Shown piece by piece: positions 46,407-53,185 of a stretch of DNA of 64,000 nucleotides. The stretch spans positions 62,001-126,000 of the IMG/VR virus record IMGVR_UViG_3300010938_000004; one strand, 5' to 3'. Position numbers and translations under genes: made by a program. The notes beneath the pieces are model-generated. The model was not told where the DNA came from. It ran no database searches and saw only the letters and a program-made list of their open reading frames with translations. The stretch comes from a virus. Position 1 is the stretch's first letter, and each line of letters begins with the position of its first letter.

Positions 46407-46550
46407 TTGAACCACCACAACTATGGCGAGGTGCGCAACTTTGTGGCACATGCATTTCGTAACCCTGAGACCTCACGTGTCTTAAAGTGGGTCGAAAAGC
46501 CAACACAACTGAGTAGTACTCTTTTGGCCGATACAAAGGAGCAAGGGTGA
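46407..46550 (+). CDS. Possible small protein in frame with the preceding gene
   Basis: 47 aa from a TTG (LNHHNYGEVRNFVAHAFRNP ... LLADTKEQG). It lies in the same frame as the preceding gene, directly after its TAG, and its own stop overlaps the next GTG (GTGA), which suggests real translation. It has no ribosome site of its own. It could be a separate coupled gene, a readthrough extension, or the 3' part of a gene broken by a nonsense change. Confidence 0.35.
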   Translation: MNHHNYGEVRNFVAHAFRNPETSRVLKWVEKPTQLSSTLLADTKEQG

Positions 46551-46978
46551 GGAAGCTCAATATTACCGTCTACATGAAGGATAGCCCGCATCCATGGACT
46601 TACGACGAGGTTACCAATCTCTGCACCGAGGGTGGCCTCTTGCGTATCGTACATCACGATAAGAACGAGTGGCTTCCGATGTGTAATGTCTTCCGCATCG
46701 TGGAGAACGCGCGCTGCGATGTCGGCGGTCGCTTGTTTGATCCAACTGGCGGCTATTTGGTGGAACAAAAAACAGCAGGCGGGGCGGCGGTGTGGTACAC
46801 CTATAACTCCTTCCCCAGGTACCTGACCTTTGATACGACCGAAGAGGCTATCAAATGGCAGGAGCGCTTTCTGAAGACTCACGCCAAGAGGGATGGTTGG
46901 TGGATTGATGCGATTACTGGTCCGATTTATTTCATTTCTCAGGACCACCTCCTTGGAAGCCTCTCGGACGCCGACTGA
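46547..46978 (+). CDS. Hypothetical protein
   Basis: 143 aa from a GTG with AAAGGAG 5 nt upstream. Mixed strands with many aromatics: LNITVYMKDSPHPWTYDEVTNLCTEGGLLRIVHHDKNEWLPMCNVFRIVEN, VWYTYNSFPRYLTFDTTEEAIKWQERFLKTHAKRDGWWIDAITGPIYFI. No family recognised. Confidence 0.6.
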   Translation: MRKLNITVYMKDSPHPWTYDEVTNLCTEGGLLRIVHHDKNEWLPMCNVFRIVENARCDVGGRLFDPTGGYLVEQKTAGGAAVWYTYNSFPRYLTFDTTEEAIKWQERFLKTHAKRDGWWIDAITGPIYFISQDHLLGSLSDAD

Positions 46979-47001
46979 CGGTTCGAGGGTAAGATCGGAG
47001 T

Positions 47002-47541
47002 GTGGTAACCGCGTCCTTGATTATCGTGTTCCTGGTCGTTCATCTGCTGGGCTATGTGGTCCCATATGATTGGTTCTTGTTTTACCCAGAACCGCGGGTT
47101 GATTCAGCCAAGTGGTGGGTATCGTTGATTTCTCATCAGTTCGCTCATATCAACTTGGATCATATGGCCGGCAATGTGGTCTCGATGTTTGCCTTCAGCC
47201 TCTACCTTGAGTGCGCCGTCGGCAAGATGAAGACCTTGGCGATCTATCTAGTCAGCGGCTTAGTGGCCGCTCTCACTTTCGCTATTAATGACCCAGGCCT
47301 CTCCCTAATCGGCGCGTCTGGCGCCATCTCTGGGGTTCAAGTGGCTGCCCTGATGTGCCTAAGGGCCCACAGGCCGTTCCTCGCGTCCTTCATGGTTTGC
47401 ATGCTTATCTACATGGAAGTAACAACCCTGGCATCGTCCATACTCAGCTTTCGCCCCACCAACATAGCCTATTGGGCACATTTCGGCGGATACCTCTCTG
47501 GGCTATTCCTGTCGGCGTGGACCACAGAAGATAAGCTCTGA
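47002..47541 (+). CDS. Rhomboid-family intramembrane serine protease
   Basis: 179 aa from a GTG after GGAGT. About six hydrophobic segments. The family motifs are all present: SLISHQFAHINLDHMAGNVVSMFAF (HxxxNxxH-type segment, His45, His49, Asn51, His54, Asn58), LIGASGAISG with the catalytic Ser106 in GxSG, and AYWAHFGGYLSGLFLS with His160. This is a minimal rhomboid core of the GlpG type, with all residues required for activity. Rhomboids cut transmembrane helices of other proteins. Phage-encoded rhomboids are rarely noted; target and role are unknown. Confidence 0.88.
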   Translation: MVTASLIIVFLVVHLLGYVVPYDWFLFYPEPRVDSAKWWVSLISHQFAHINLDHMAGNVVSMFAFSLYLECAVGKMKTLAIYLVSGLVAALTFAINDPGLSLIGASGAISGVQVAALMCLRAHRPFLASFMVCMLIYMEVTTLASSILSFRPTNIAYWAHFGGYLSGLFLSAWTTEDKL

Positions 47542-47579
47542 CCAGACAGTGATAGCATCTTCTCCTGTTGCAAGTGGCC

Positions 47580-47592
47580 TTTGCGCCGCAAA
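47580..47592 (+). promoter_or_regulatory. 13-bp palindrome upstream of the next gene
   Basis: TTTGCG-c-CGCAAA, 18 nt before the ATG at 47610 and just upstream of TTAAGGAG. A possible operator in the 68-bp gap after the rhomboid gene. Confidence 0.3.
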
Positions 47593-47609
47593 CTTAAGGA
47601 GTTGAATGT

Positions 47610-48098
47610 ATGGCCCTCTCTAGTCGTTTCAAGACGAATCTCGGTTTCGCACTTATGGGTAAGCGCTACATGCAGGAGCTGCTCGATTACCTCGACAGCA
47701 TTCTGAAGCCCAGCACCACAATCACGGTTACCGCCGCGGAGATGGACACGCTTAACGCGACGCCCAAGGTCATTTTGGCCGCTCCGGGAGCCGGCAAGGC
47801 GATCCTGGTCGAGTCGGTTGAAGTTCAGGTGGTGGTGGGTGTCACGCCGTTCGAGCTTGGCTCGGGCGTGCTTGAAGTTCGCTACACGGACGGTTCGGGC
47901 GCTAAGGCGTCTGCGGATATCCCGAATGCGACGGTCGAGTCAGCCACGAATGCTTCGTATCGCGCAGTTGCGGCTTCTTGCGCGCCGGTTGCGAATGCGG
48001 CTATCGTTCTGTGCGCGTCGTCTGACGTTACGGCTGGTGATGGTTCGGTGAAAATCCGGTTGAAGTACCGGGTCATCAAGACCGACCTGAGCGACTGA
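47610..48098 (+). CDS. Probable virion surface / head decoration protein
   Basis: 162 aa after TTAAGGAG. A helical start (SRFKTNLGFALMGKRYMQELLDYLDSILK) is followed by a small beta domain (TITVTAAEMDTLNATPKVILAAPGAGKAILVESVEVQVVVGVTPFELGSGVLEVRYTDGSGAKASADIPNATVES ... VKIRLKYRVIKTD). The strand domain resembles phage decoration proteins. Its own strong terminator and the same GCG/TCG-rich codon use as the capsid gene point to heavy late expression, although it lies outside the head operon. Confidence 0.6.
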   Translation: MALSSRFKTNLGFALMGKRYMQELLDYLDSILKPSTTITVTAAEMDTLNATPKVILAAPGAGKAILVESVEVQVVVGVTPFELGSGVLEVRYTDGSGAKASADIPNATVESATNASYRAVAASCAPVANAAIVLCASSDVTAGDGSVKIRLKYRVIKTDLSD

Positions 48099-48115
48099 GC
48101 TTAGTTGCTCTTCTT

Positions 48116-48311
48116 TTTTACAGGACCCCGCCCGGTTAGCGCCGGTGCGGGGTTTTGTTTTTCACACGACCGAAACAGATGGTATTGGTAGTACATAAAG
48201 GCCAAGCCCGCGACTAGGTGTACTCCCCACCATCCCGGCCTGGACAAGATCGACGCACCACGATGAGACCCCACGCGATGGTCATGGCATTAAGTATGCA
48301 ATTAGATTCAT
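48116..48311 (-). pseudogene. Possible broken small membrane gene
   Basis: An ATG at 48309-48311 overlaps the stop of the leftward lipoprotein gene (ATGA) but stops after MNLIAYLMP. In other frames the same strand encodes MTIAWGLIVVRR and then WWGVHLVAGLAFMYYQYHLF. Spliced together these would make a two-helix membrane protein. Two indels would be needed, so this is either decay or sequence error. It overlaps the terminator on the other strand. Confidence 0.25.
48125..48162 (+). terminator. Rho-independent terminator
   Basis: ACCCCGC-CCGG (48125-48135) pairs with CCGG-t-GCGGGGT (48142-48153) around a TTAGCG loop, followed by TTTGTTTTTC. A strong stem and U-tract directly downstream of the gene ending at 48098. 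Confidence 0.9.
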
Positions 48312-48814
48312 GGAATTTCCCTTAGGCTTGGGTCAGGGTTGAACAACTCTTTCACCAACCGCGGCCACTCGTCCTCGTTGTATTCGTCGGCTGTGTGCAT
48401 TATAGGCTCCATCAGCGAGCTGAGCCGCTCCTTTTGTTCGACGTGGCCACGGTTCAGCATGCAATGCCCAGCTTCGTGGTAGAACAGCGCCAGGCGCATT
48501 ACATCTGCGTCTTGTCCTTCACCCAGGCCCTCCCAGTAAGACCTCTTGATGTATACGACACGAGAGCGTCCAGATTGTACACAGAGTCCCACTGCTCTTT
48601 CTTTGAATGCGGAGTCTGCGGCCATGTGAAAACTCGTGGGGCTAAGCATGGCCTCCACCAGCCCATTCTCGTATGCGTCCTCTCTGAAGGCCCTCAGGGC
48701 CTCCTGCAGAGGCGCTTCAGCCCATGTGCGCCCGGTATGAGTGACTTGACAGGCCCCCAGGAAGGCCGCGATGGACCACACTGCGGTGGCATATAGGATG
48801 GCACTCGTTCTCAT
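48308..48814 (-). CDS. Lipoprotein metallopeptidase (HExxH)
   Basis: 168 aa from the ATG at 48812-48814 (AGAGGA 8-9 nt upstream); the frame extends 12 codons further without support. The signal peptide MRTSAILYATAVWSIAAFLGAC ends in a lipobox (LGAC, Cys22). The zinc motif is ALFYHEAGHCMLNRGH: His113, Glu114, His117 and a third His at 124, the HExxHx6H spacing of a putative zincin. The protein should be lipid-anchored and face the periplasm or cell surface. A possible role is cutting envelope or peptidoglycan-linked proteins or altering the infected surface. It is leftward among rightward genes, like the other lipoprotein gene. Confidence 0.7.
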   Translation of the reverse strand: MRTSAILYATAVWSIAAFLGACQVTHTGRTWAEAPLQEALRAFREDAYENGLVEAMLSPTSFHMAADSAFKERAVGLCVQSGRSRVVYIKRSYWEGLGEGQDADVMRLALFYHEAGHCMLNRGHVEQKERLSSLMEPIMHTADEYNEDEWPRLVKELFNPDPSLREIP

Positions 48815-48833
48815 GGGTAAAATCCTCTCATTT

Positions 48834-48850
48834 TTGACACAATATGTCAA
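48834..48850. promoter_or_regulatory. Inverted repeat TTGACA/TGTCAA, operator-like
   Basis: TTGACA-caata-TGTCAA, perfect 6-bp arms, in the divergent gap between the lipoprotein gene and the structured RNA region. The left arm is also a consensus -35 on the + strand; TATTAT follows at 48862-48867, but 22 bp away, longer than optimal. Confidence 0.4.
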
Positions 48851-48873
48851 TGCCGCTTGTGTATTATGACGCG

Positions 48874-49011
48874 TGGTAGCCTACGGATGACGGTAGGGCC
48901 TCCAGAGCTAGAGAGAACCAATGCGGCTGGTTCACGAGTTTAGCTCCTCGTGGGCGCATGACGTGAATGCACCTGATGTCAGGTAGCCGCCACTGCTTCT
49001 GTAGGCTACCA
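48874..49011 (+). ncRNA. Candidate structured RNA of 138 nt closed by an 11-bp stem
   Basis: TGGTAGCCTAC (48874-48884) is the exact reverse complement of GTAGGCTACCA (49001-49011). Inside lie successive hairpins: GAACCA/TGGTTC (48915-48933), CACGAG/CTCGTG (48933-48952), GCAT/ATGC (about 48956-48970), and ACCTG/CAGGT with loop ATGT (48971-48984). No reading frame spans it. The closing stem ends 13 nt before the ATG at 49025, with GGAG between. It fits a leader regulator or an independent small RNA; no known RNA class is recognised. Confidence 0.5.
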
Positions 49012-49024
49012 TTTTGGAGATTGC

Positions 49025-49306
49025 ATGCCCAAGAAGCCTAAGAAAAAACGACACGCGCAGTTCGTGGTGATCTCTGCGAATAGACTTCGAGCCTTGAAGC
49101 TGGGCCTCAAGCAAATTAACCAAGACAACACATTCCTCAGGAATCAGAAAGACCAGCTGCTGGAAGATCGGCGCAAGTATCGCGCATTTGTGACGCGCGA
49201 GCTTGTTCTTCAGAATAACTGCAAAGACAACGAATACTACACACCCAAGGCTGTGTGCGAGCGCCTGGCTGGGCTACTGGCTTCTGTCGAAGGGTTCGAC
49301 TGGTGA
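49025..49306 (+). CDS. Small basic coiled-coil protein
   Basis: 93 aa after GGAG. MPKKPKKKRHAQFVVISANR is very basic; a helical middle follows (LRALKLGLKQINQDNTFLRNQKDQLLEDRRKYRAFVTRELVLQNN), ending CERLAGLLASVEGFDW. It lies directly behind the structured RNA. No family. The stop overlaps the next GTG (GTGA). Confidence 0.55.
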   Translation: MPKKPKKKRHAQFVVISANRLRALKLGLKQINQDNTFLRNQKDQLLEDRRKYRAFVTRELVLQNNCKDNEYYTPKAVCERLAGLLASVEGFDW

Positions 49307-49488
49307 AGTTCAAAGTCACAGACTGGCATTTTGGTATGTTAATTTTGCTTGGGACCATCCTAGGCCTGACTGCCTTTGCGTGGACGCCTCGGATGGACCG
49401 CGTGTTCGTAGGTTCCGTGTCTTTCGTGCTGGTTGGCCTGGTGGCCGCCGCAGTATTGTTTACCGCCGCTAGCTGCACCCGTAGATGA
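49303..49488 (+). CDS. Small two-helix membrane protein
   Basis: 61 aa from a GTG overlapping the previous stop. Two membrane segments, FGMLILLGTILGLTAFAW and VFVGSVSFVLVGLVAAAVLFTAA, with a basic loop between. The ends are short (MKFKVTDWH; SCTRR). It could be a class II holin or an envelope modulator; nothing distinguishes these. The stop overlaps the next start (ATGA). Confidence 0.55.
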   Translation: MKFKVTDWHFGMLILLGTILGLTAFAWTPRMDRVFVGSVSFVLVGLVAAAVLFTAASCTRR

Positions 49489-49661
49489 AGTCAAAGAGAG
49501 AAAATAATCCTCAGGCTCACAAGAAGATCTATTGGCAAGAAGTGGCCAAGGAGACCGGTCGGTGCAGTACCTGCCCGCCTCACGGCGGCGAGAACGCTCG
49601 GATTTCTCGCAAGGGGAAGTACGGCAAGACCAAGCCGAAGTACAAGAACAGGCGAGCCTAA
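49485..49661 (+). CDS. Small basic protein with Cys pair
   Basis: 58 aa (MKSKRENNPQAHKKIYWQEV ... KYKNRRA), coupled by ATGA. Contains TGRCSTCPPHGGENARISRKGKYGKTKPKYK, one C-x-x-C with a nearby His, and many Lys/Arg, so probably nucleic-acid-binding. It is the last rightward gene before the leftward accessory block; only 18 bp separate the converging stops. Confidence 0.5.
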   Translation: MKSKRENNPQAHKKIYWQEVAKETGRCSTCPPHGGENARISRKGKYGKTKPKYKNRRA

Positions 49662-49679
49662 CCCAGGGAGTCGTTGGGG

Positions 49680-49907
49680 TCATGCCGCCCCTGCTCGCTC
49701 ATTGGCTTGGGCCAAGGCTTCTTTCATGTCGCGCACAAACCAGACGTCGTATCGATCGTGCTGTTTGTCGGTCCAGTAGGACACAAGCTTTGCCAATCGA
49801 ACTTCGGCGGCATCCTGGCTCTCTCGCGACGGCAGAAACCCCTGCTCGGAGATGAATTTCAGGGCCGCCATCTTATCCTTGATCTTTTTGAGGCTGCGAA
49901 ACTTCAT
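49680..49907 (-). CDS. Small hypothetical protein
   Basis: 75 aa, ATG overlapping the stop of the upstream gene (ATGA). MKFRSLKKIKDKMAALKFIS is a basic helix, followed by EQGFLPSRESQDAAEVRLAKLVSYWTDKQHDRYDVWFVRDMKEALAQANE. The W-x-D-x-x-x-D-x-Y pattern may be a small fold; no family is recognised. Last gene of the leftward block. Confidence 0.55.
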   Translation of the reverse strand: MKFRSLKKIKDKMAALKFISEQGFLPSRESQDAAEVRLAKLVSYWTDKQHDRYDVWFVRDMKEALAQANERAGAA

Positions 49908-50731
49908 GGTTGCTTTCTTTCTTCTTTCGGTAGTGCTTTGCGTGCTTCATCCGCGAATTCTTTGTAGGCCTTGATGAAGAAGGCGGCGTCGATGTTCTTC
50001 CCATGCTGCTGGACCGCCAGTGACACACCCTCCAGCTGGTTTGCCGCCGCCCGCACTGCCTCTTGCAGTTCTTGAACCTTGTGCACTAGGGCCAAGACCA
50101 GGTTGTCGCCGGCCAGATTGCGCCATTCGTTGCCGTAGCGCAGCGCCTCGAATCGAAAGTCTTCCTTGCCGCTTGCCAGCACGATGGTGTATTTGCCGTC
50201 CGCCAGCTCAAGCTCGTAGCGCTCCGCCTGGCCCTTGCCCCGGGGGGCAGACTCATCCTTCTCCTGCTGTAAGTCGAGCAGGCTCTTGGCTTGCGCCAGA
50301 AGATCTGGTGGAATCTTGCCGCTCATCATGGCCTGGACTGCAATCTGTCGCAGGAGGTCTTTGGTCGCTGATTCGTACGAGCCTTGGGTGGCCTGCTGAA
50401 ATCGCACCAGCCCTTCAAGCCCGTGGTGAACTTCGCCATCATCTGTCGAGTAGTAGGAGGCATGAACCGAGAACTCCTCCTTGACCTCGGAGATTAGCTC
50501 TCCGAAGTAGATGACTGATTCTGGCGTGCAGAAGTACGCGAAGGACACGTTGAGGTCGTCCTGGTCTACCCAGATGAGCGCCGTGGAGCTTTCCGCCTCG
50601 GTCTCGGGGTTCGTTACGATGAGTTCCGCATGTTCCGAGTCGCGCACCAAGAGCCTCATTTTCAGGTTTTCGTCCGAGTTCTTTGAGAATGTCTCTTGGA
50701 GACGCAGCAATAAAATATTGGGCTGAGTCAT
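49904..50731 (-). CDS. Hypothetical protein
   Basis: 275 aa. The N-terminal half is strand-rich (LKMRLLVRDSEHAELIVTNPETEAESSTALIWVDQDDLNVSFAYFCTPESVIYFGELISE). The middle is helical and charged. The C-terminal half contains ERYELELADGKYTIVLASGKEDFRFEALRYGNEWRNLAGDNLVLALVHKVQELQEAV, resembling two related beta units, and ends basic. No motif. Coupled by ATGA on both sides, so it works or at least is expressed with the repeat protein before it. Confidence 0.55.
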   Translation of the reverse strand: MTQPNILLLRLQETFSKNSDENLKMRLLVRDSEHAELIVTNPETEAESSTALIWVDQDDLNVSFAYFCTPESVIYFGELISEVKEEFSVHASYYSTDDGEVHHGLEGLVRFQQATQGSYESATKDLLRQIAVQAMMSGKIPPDLLAQAKSLLDLQQEKDESAPRGKGQAERYELELADGKYTIVLASGKEDFRFEALRYGNEWRNLAGDNLVLALVHKVQELQEAVRAAANQLEGVSLAVQQHGKNIDAAFFIKAYKEFADEARKALPKEERKQP

Positions 50732-51765
50732 GATTTTGAATTTCCGTATTTCTTCTTCACATCAATGCCCGTGATCTCGAAAAAGATCTTGGCATCGAAG
50801 TGCGGAAGGTCGGTGAATGCCTTTCGAGCCGTGTCGCTCGCATTGACCCAAAAATTTAGCCACGCTTCCTTGTAAGGAAGCGACTTGAGGTAGCCGCCCG
50901 TCACTTCGTGTTTCGGATTCGCTGCCTTCTCGGCGTCACTCATGTCGCAGGAAGCAACCCACTCCGTGAGGACGATATGATGCGCCAGCGCAGCTTGAAT
51001 CCGAGGATCTTCCCACCGCAGCTTGGTCTCTTTGTTGAATAGTCTGACGGAAGGCTTATCGGTGTTAAAGATGCCGCTGTTTCGGTCGCCGCTGTTCCAG
51101 TAGCCGCTGTTCCGGTCGCCGCTGTTCCCGTGGCCGCTGTTCCCGTGGCCGCTGTTCCCGTGGCCGCTGTTCCCGTCGCCGCTGTTCCAGTGGCCGCTGT
51201 TCCGGTCGCCGCTGTTCCGGTCGCCGCCGTTCCAGCGGCCGCTGTTCCCGTGGCCGCTGTTCCAGTGGCCGCTGTTCCGGTAGCCGCTGTTCCAGTGGCC
51301 GCTGTTCCGGTCGCCGCTGTTCCAGCGGCCGCTGTTCCCGTCGCCGCTGTTCCGGTCGCCGCTGTTCCCGTGGCCGCTGTTCCAGTGGCCGCTGTTCCGG
51401 TCGCCGCTGTTCCCGTCGCCGCCGTTCTTCAGCCCCGCATTGGCGGTTCCTTGATTGACCAATCTGAGTAACTCGTCGCGACTGATTTCTCGAAGGATTT
51501 TGATCTTAGACGTGACGCTTTTGTCGTCGGTGGATTGGACTTCCCCCAAAGCCTCGATCTCGCAAACCCGAGTCTCCGGCGCAAACTGATAGTAGTTAAA
51601 GACGTCGGCGGCGCTGAGGCAGAAATGAAATCCGTTTTTGCACAGCTCCAGTGCGCCTTTGACGGCATACGTTTTTCCAACTTTGAATTGGAAATCTCGA
51701 CACTTCAATTCCTTAGTAAAGGCTTTGAAGCCCGTGATGCACTTTGATTTTTTTGCGACCCTCAT
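50728..51765 (-). CDS. Pentapeptide-repeat protein with DUF7666-like N-terminus
   Basis: 345 aa. Residues 1-110 (SKCITGFKAFTKELKCRDFQFKVGKTYAVKGALELCKNGFHFCLSAADVFNYY ... RVCEIEALGEV) match the DUF7666-like domain seen in phage and bacterial proteins. Residues about 114-232 are 24 units of N-S-G-x-x (x = DR, HW, HG, DG, RW), a pentapeptide repeat of the NxGxx kind that could form a stiff beta-helix. The last 110 residues are soluble and end in FFEITGIDVKKKYGNSKS. Beta-helical repeat proteins can mimic DNA or serve as adhesive or binding surfaces. Function not known. Confidence 0.7.
   Translation of the reverse strand: MRVAKKSKCITGFKAFTKELKCRDFQFKVGKTYAVKGALELCKNGFHFCLSAADVFNYYQFAPETRVCEIEALGEVQSTDDKSVTSKIKILREISRDELLRLVNQGTANAGLKNGGDGNSGDRNSGHWNSGHGNSGDRNSGDGNSGRWNSGDRNSGHWNSGYRNSGHWNSGHGNSGRWNGGDRNSGDRNSGHWNSGDGNSGHGNSGHGNSGHGNSGDRNSGYWNSGDRNSGIFNTDKPSVRLFNKETKLRWEDPRIQAALAHHIVLTEWVASCDMSDAEKAANPKHEVTGGYLKSLPYKEAWLNFWVNASDTARKAFTDLPHFDAKIFFEITGIDVKKKYGNSKS
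51070..51429 (-). repeat. 15-bp minisatellite coding the pentapeptide array
   Basis: About 24 units of the type CCGCTGTTCC followed by GGTCG, GGTAG, AGTGG, CGTGG or CGTCG run head to tail (+ strand view). Variation is limited almost wholly to the last five bases, so the N-S-G core is constant. The near-identity of many units suggests recent expansion or ongoing slippage. Confidence 0.9.
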
Positions 51766-52037
51766 TCTTCACTCCGATTTAGTTCGCGCTGTTCCCGCCG
51801 AGCGACGGCTGCGTCGTCCAAGAGCCGAGCTTCTTGGCCAAGTTTTTTGCGAACGAAGCCCACCACGGACGACCAGAAGCCGATGTCCTGAGAGGTTCGG
51901 GCGTTTTTCAAGCTATTCTGGGCGACGCGGTACTGTTCGTTGAGACCCATCTTGGCCGAACCTTCCACCCATTGGAGCGGGTTAACGCGGAGCATATGGC
52001 GAAGTCGCTGAGTATTGCACTTGGCGTGGTTGATCAT
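51762..52037 (-). CDS. Small hypothetical protein
   Basis: 91 aa from the ATG at 52035-52037 (AAGGA 6 nt upstream); the frame is open further to 52106 without support. Helical and basic: MINHAKCNTQRLRHMLRVNP, then NEQYRVAQNSLKNARTSQDIGFWSSVVGFVRKKLGQEARLLDDAAVARREQREL. Its stop overlaps the repeat-protein start (ATGA). Unrecognised. Confidence 0.5.
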   Translation of the reverse strand: MINHAKCNTQRLRHMLRVNPLQWVEGSAKMGLNEQYRVAQNSLKNARTSQDIGFWSSVVGFVRKKLGQEARLLDDAAVARREQRELNRSEE

Positions 52038-52099
52038 GAGTTTCCTTCCTATGTGCAGTTTGACCAGTTTGTCGGCTTGCGTCAAGGAATTTTGATGGG

Positions 52100-52699
52100 T
52101 CACCAACCGGAGTAGTCAGATTTTCCTTTGAGCTTCTCTGCTGCTCGCGAGATTCTGGCGGCGATGCGGGAAATCGTACGTTGGTGCTTCCAGTATTCTA
52201 TGACTTTGACGAGTTTGGCCTTCTCCTGGTTGTAGAACTCAGGTGGGCAGAAGCACACGAGTACGTTGGCGAAGCGCCCCGCGCCTGCGGATGGTTTACC
52301 ATTGAGCCAGAAGCTAAGTCGACCCTCGATGAAGACGTATGGATACTTCTCTACGTACTGGTGCCAGACTTTGGTGTCGGTCTTGACCGGGAGTAGTGCG
52401 ATGGTCCAGACGTTTCGCTCGGCCTCTTGGGCCATCTTCTTGATGAAGTCGTCCTTCTTCCCCTCTTTGCTGTACGGCGGGTTACACCATGCGTAGCCAG
52501 GCTTGCCGGCCGCGAGATACCAGTCCGTCTTGAGCGCATCTTGCTCCTGCGTGATGAACCTGGGGCATTTGGCCGTAGAGGCCTCGGCACAGGTGTCCAG
52601 GAGGATCTCACCAAACGCGTCTTTGACGCACCGGAAGAACTCTGGGGGAGTCTCGTAGAAATCACTGTCTTTGAGGGGCTTCTTGGGCGTTTCTGACAC
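52100..52699 (-). CDS. dam: Phage N6-adenine methyltransferase (Dam family)
   Basis: 199 aa, ATG 9 nt after AAAGGAG. It matches the phage DNA N-6-adenine-methyltransferase family (PF05869): FYETPPEFFRCVKDAFGEILLDTCAEASTAKCPRFIT, then the catalytic CNPPYS at about 72-77, FIKKMAQEAER, TIALLPVKTDTKVWHQYV, and GRLSFWLNGKPSAGAGRFANVLVCF. The full active-site set is present. Family members methylate adenine, often in GATC, protecting phage DNA or marking origins. A GATC cluster beside the candidate origin is a possible functional target. Confidence 0.88.
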   Translation of the reverse strand: MSETPKKPLKDSDFYETPPEFFRCVKDAFGEILLDTCAEASTAKCPRFITQEQDALKTDWYLAAGKPGYAWCNPPYSKEGKKDDFIKKMAQEAERNVWTIALLPVKTDTKVWHQYVEKYPYVFIEGRLSFWLNGKPSAGAGRFANVLVCFCPPEFYNQEKAKLVKVIEYWKHQRTISRIAARISRAAEKLKGKSDYSGW

Positions 52700-52714
52700 T
52701 GGTTCTCCTTTGAG

Positions 52715-53185
52715 CTAGCGAGCCTCGTGGCTCTTCCACTGGCTCTCTTGGTCCCCCAGCCTGTGGCGCATGCTCTTCTCAGTTTCCGGCTGAAGGTGCA
52801 ATGCCTTTGCTGCCCTTTTGTAGAAGCTCAACCAATACTCCCGTACGTAGATGTTTGGGTGTGAATAGCCAATGACCTGGGCCGCATGCATCATGTGAGT
52901 AAAGAAGTGCAGAGGCAGCTCATCCATGGAGCGCAATAGCTCGCCCACCTGCTCCGGCGTTAAAGGGCTGGTAAATTGCCCGCCGCCTAGGGTGAATGGG
53001 TCATTGTAAACTTTGCCGTCCATGGCTGATACTAGGAAGGAGCGACGCAGCCACCGCAGAATGAGCCTGGGCGGATGGTCCTTTCTGACTCCGTCTGCGC
53101 CGCGCACCGCAGATATCAAGACAGACTGTTGCACGATAGGCAGCTTGGTTGCCCATTCTTGTAGTGTTCTCATCTTTGAATCCAT
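52715..53185 (-). CDS. Hypothetical protein
   Basis: 156 aa (start at 53185, or a Met four codons later). Helical: TLQEWATKLPIVQQSVLISAVRGADGVRKDHPPRLILRWLRRSFLVSA, then TPEQVGELLRSMDELPLHFFTHMMHAAQVIGYSHP and REYWLSFYKRAAKALHLQPETEKSMRHRLGDQESQW. The last segment recurs in phage proteins of unknown role. Confidence 0.6.
   Translation of the reverse strand: MDSKMRTLQEWATKLPIVQQSVLISAVRGADGVRKDHPPRLILRWLRRSFLVSAMDGKVYNDPFTLGGGQFTSPLTPEQVGELLRSMDELPLHFFTHMMHAAQVIGYSHPNIYVREYWLSFYKRAAKALHLQPETEKSMRHRLGDQESQWKSHEAR

Noticed and set aside
46095-46550. Genome-wide TAG recoding
   Set aside because: TAG is the normal stop of several well-bounded genes here (for example 9215-9529, 14910-15203, 40130-40420, 61816-62574).
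48874-49011. Retron-type non-coding RNA (flanking inverted repeats)
   Set aside because: No reverse transcriptase gene lies nearby and no typical msr/msd arrangement is visible.
51130-51471. Frame encoding (PVAAV)n opposite the pentapeptide repeats
   Set aside because: Automatic mirror of the 15-bp repeats on the other strand; the leftward frame has real domains on both sides.
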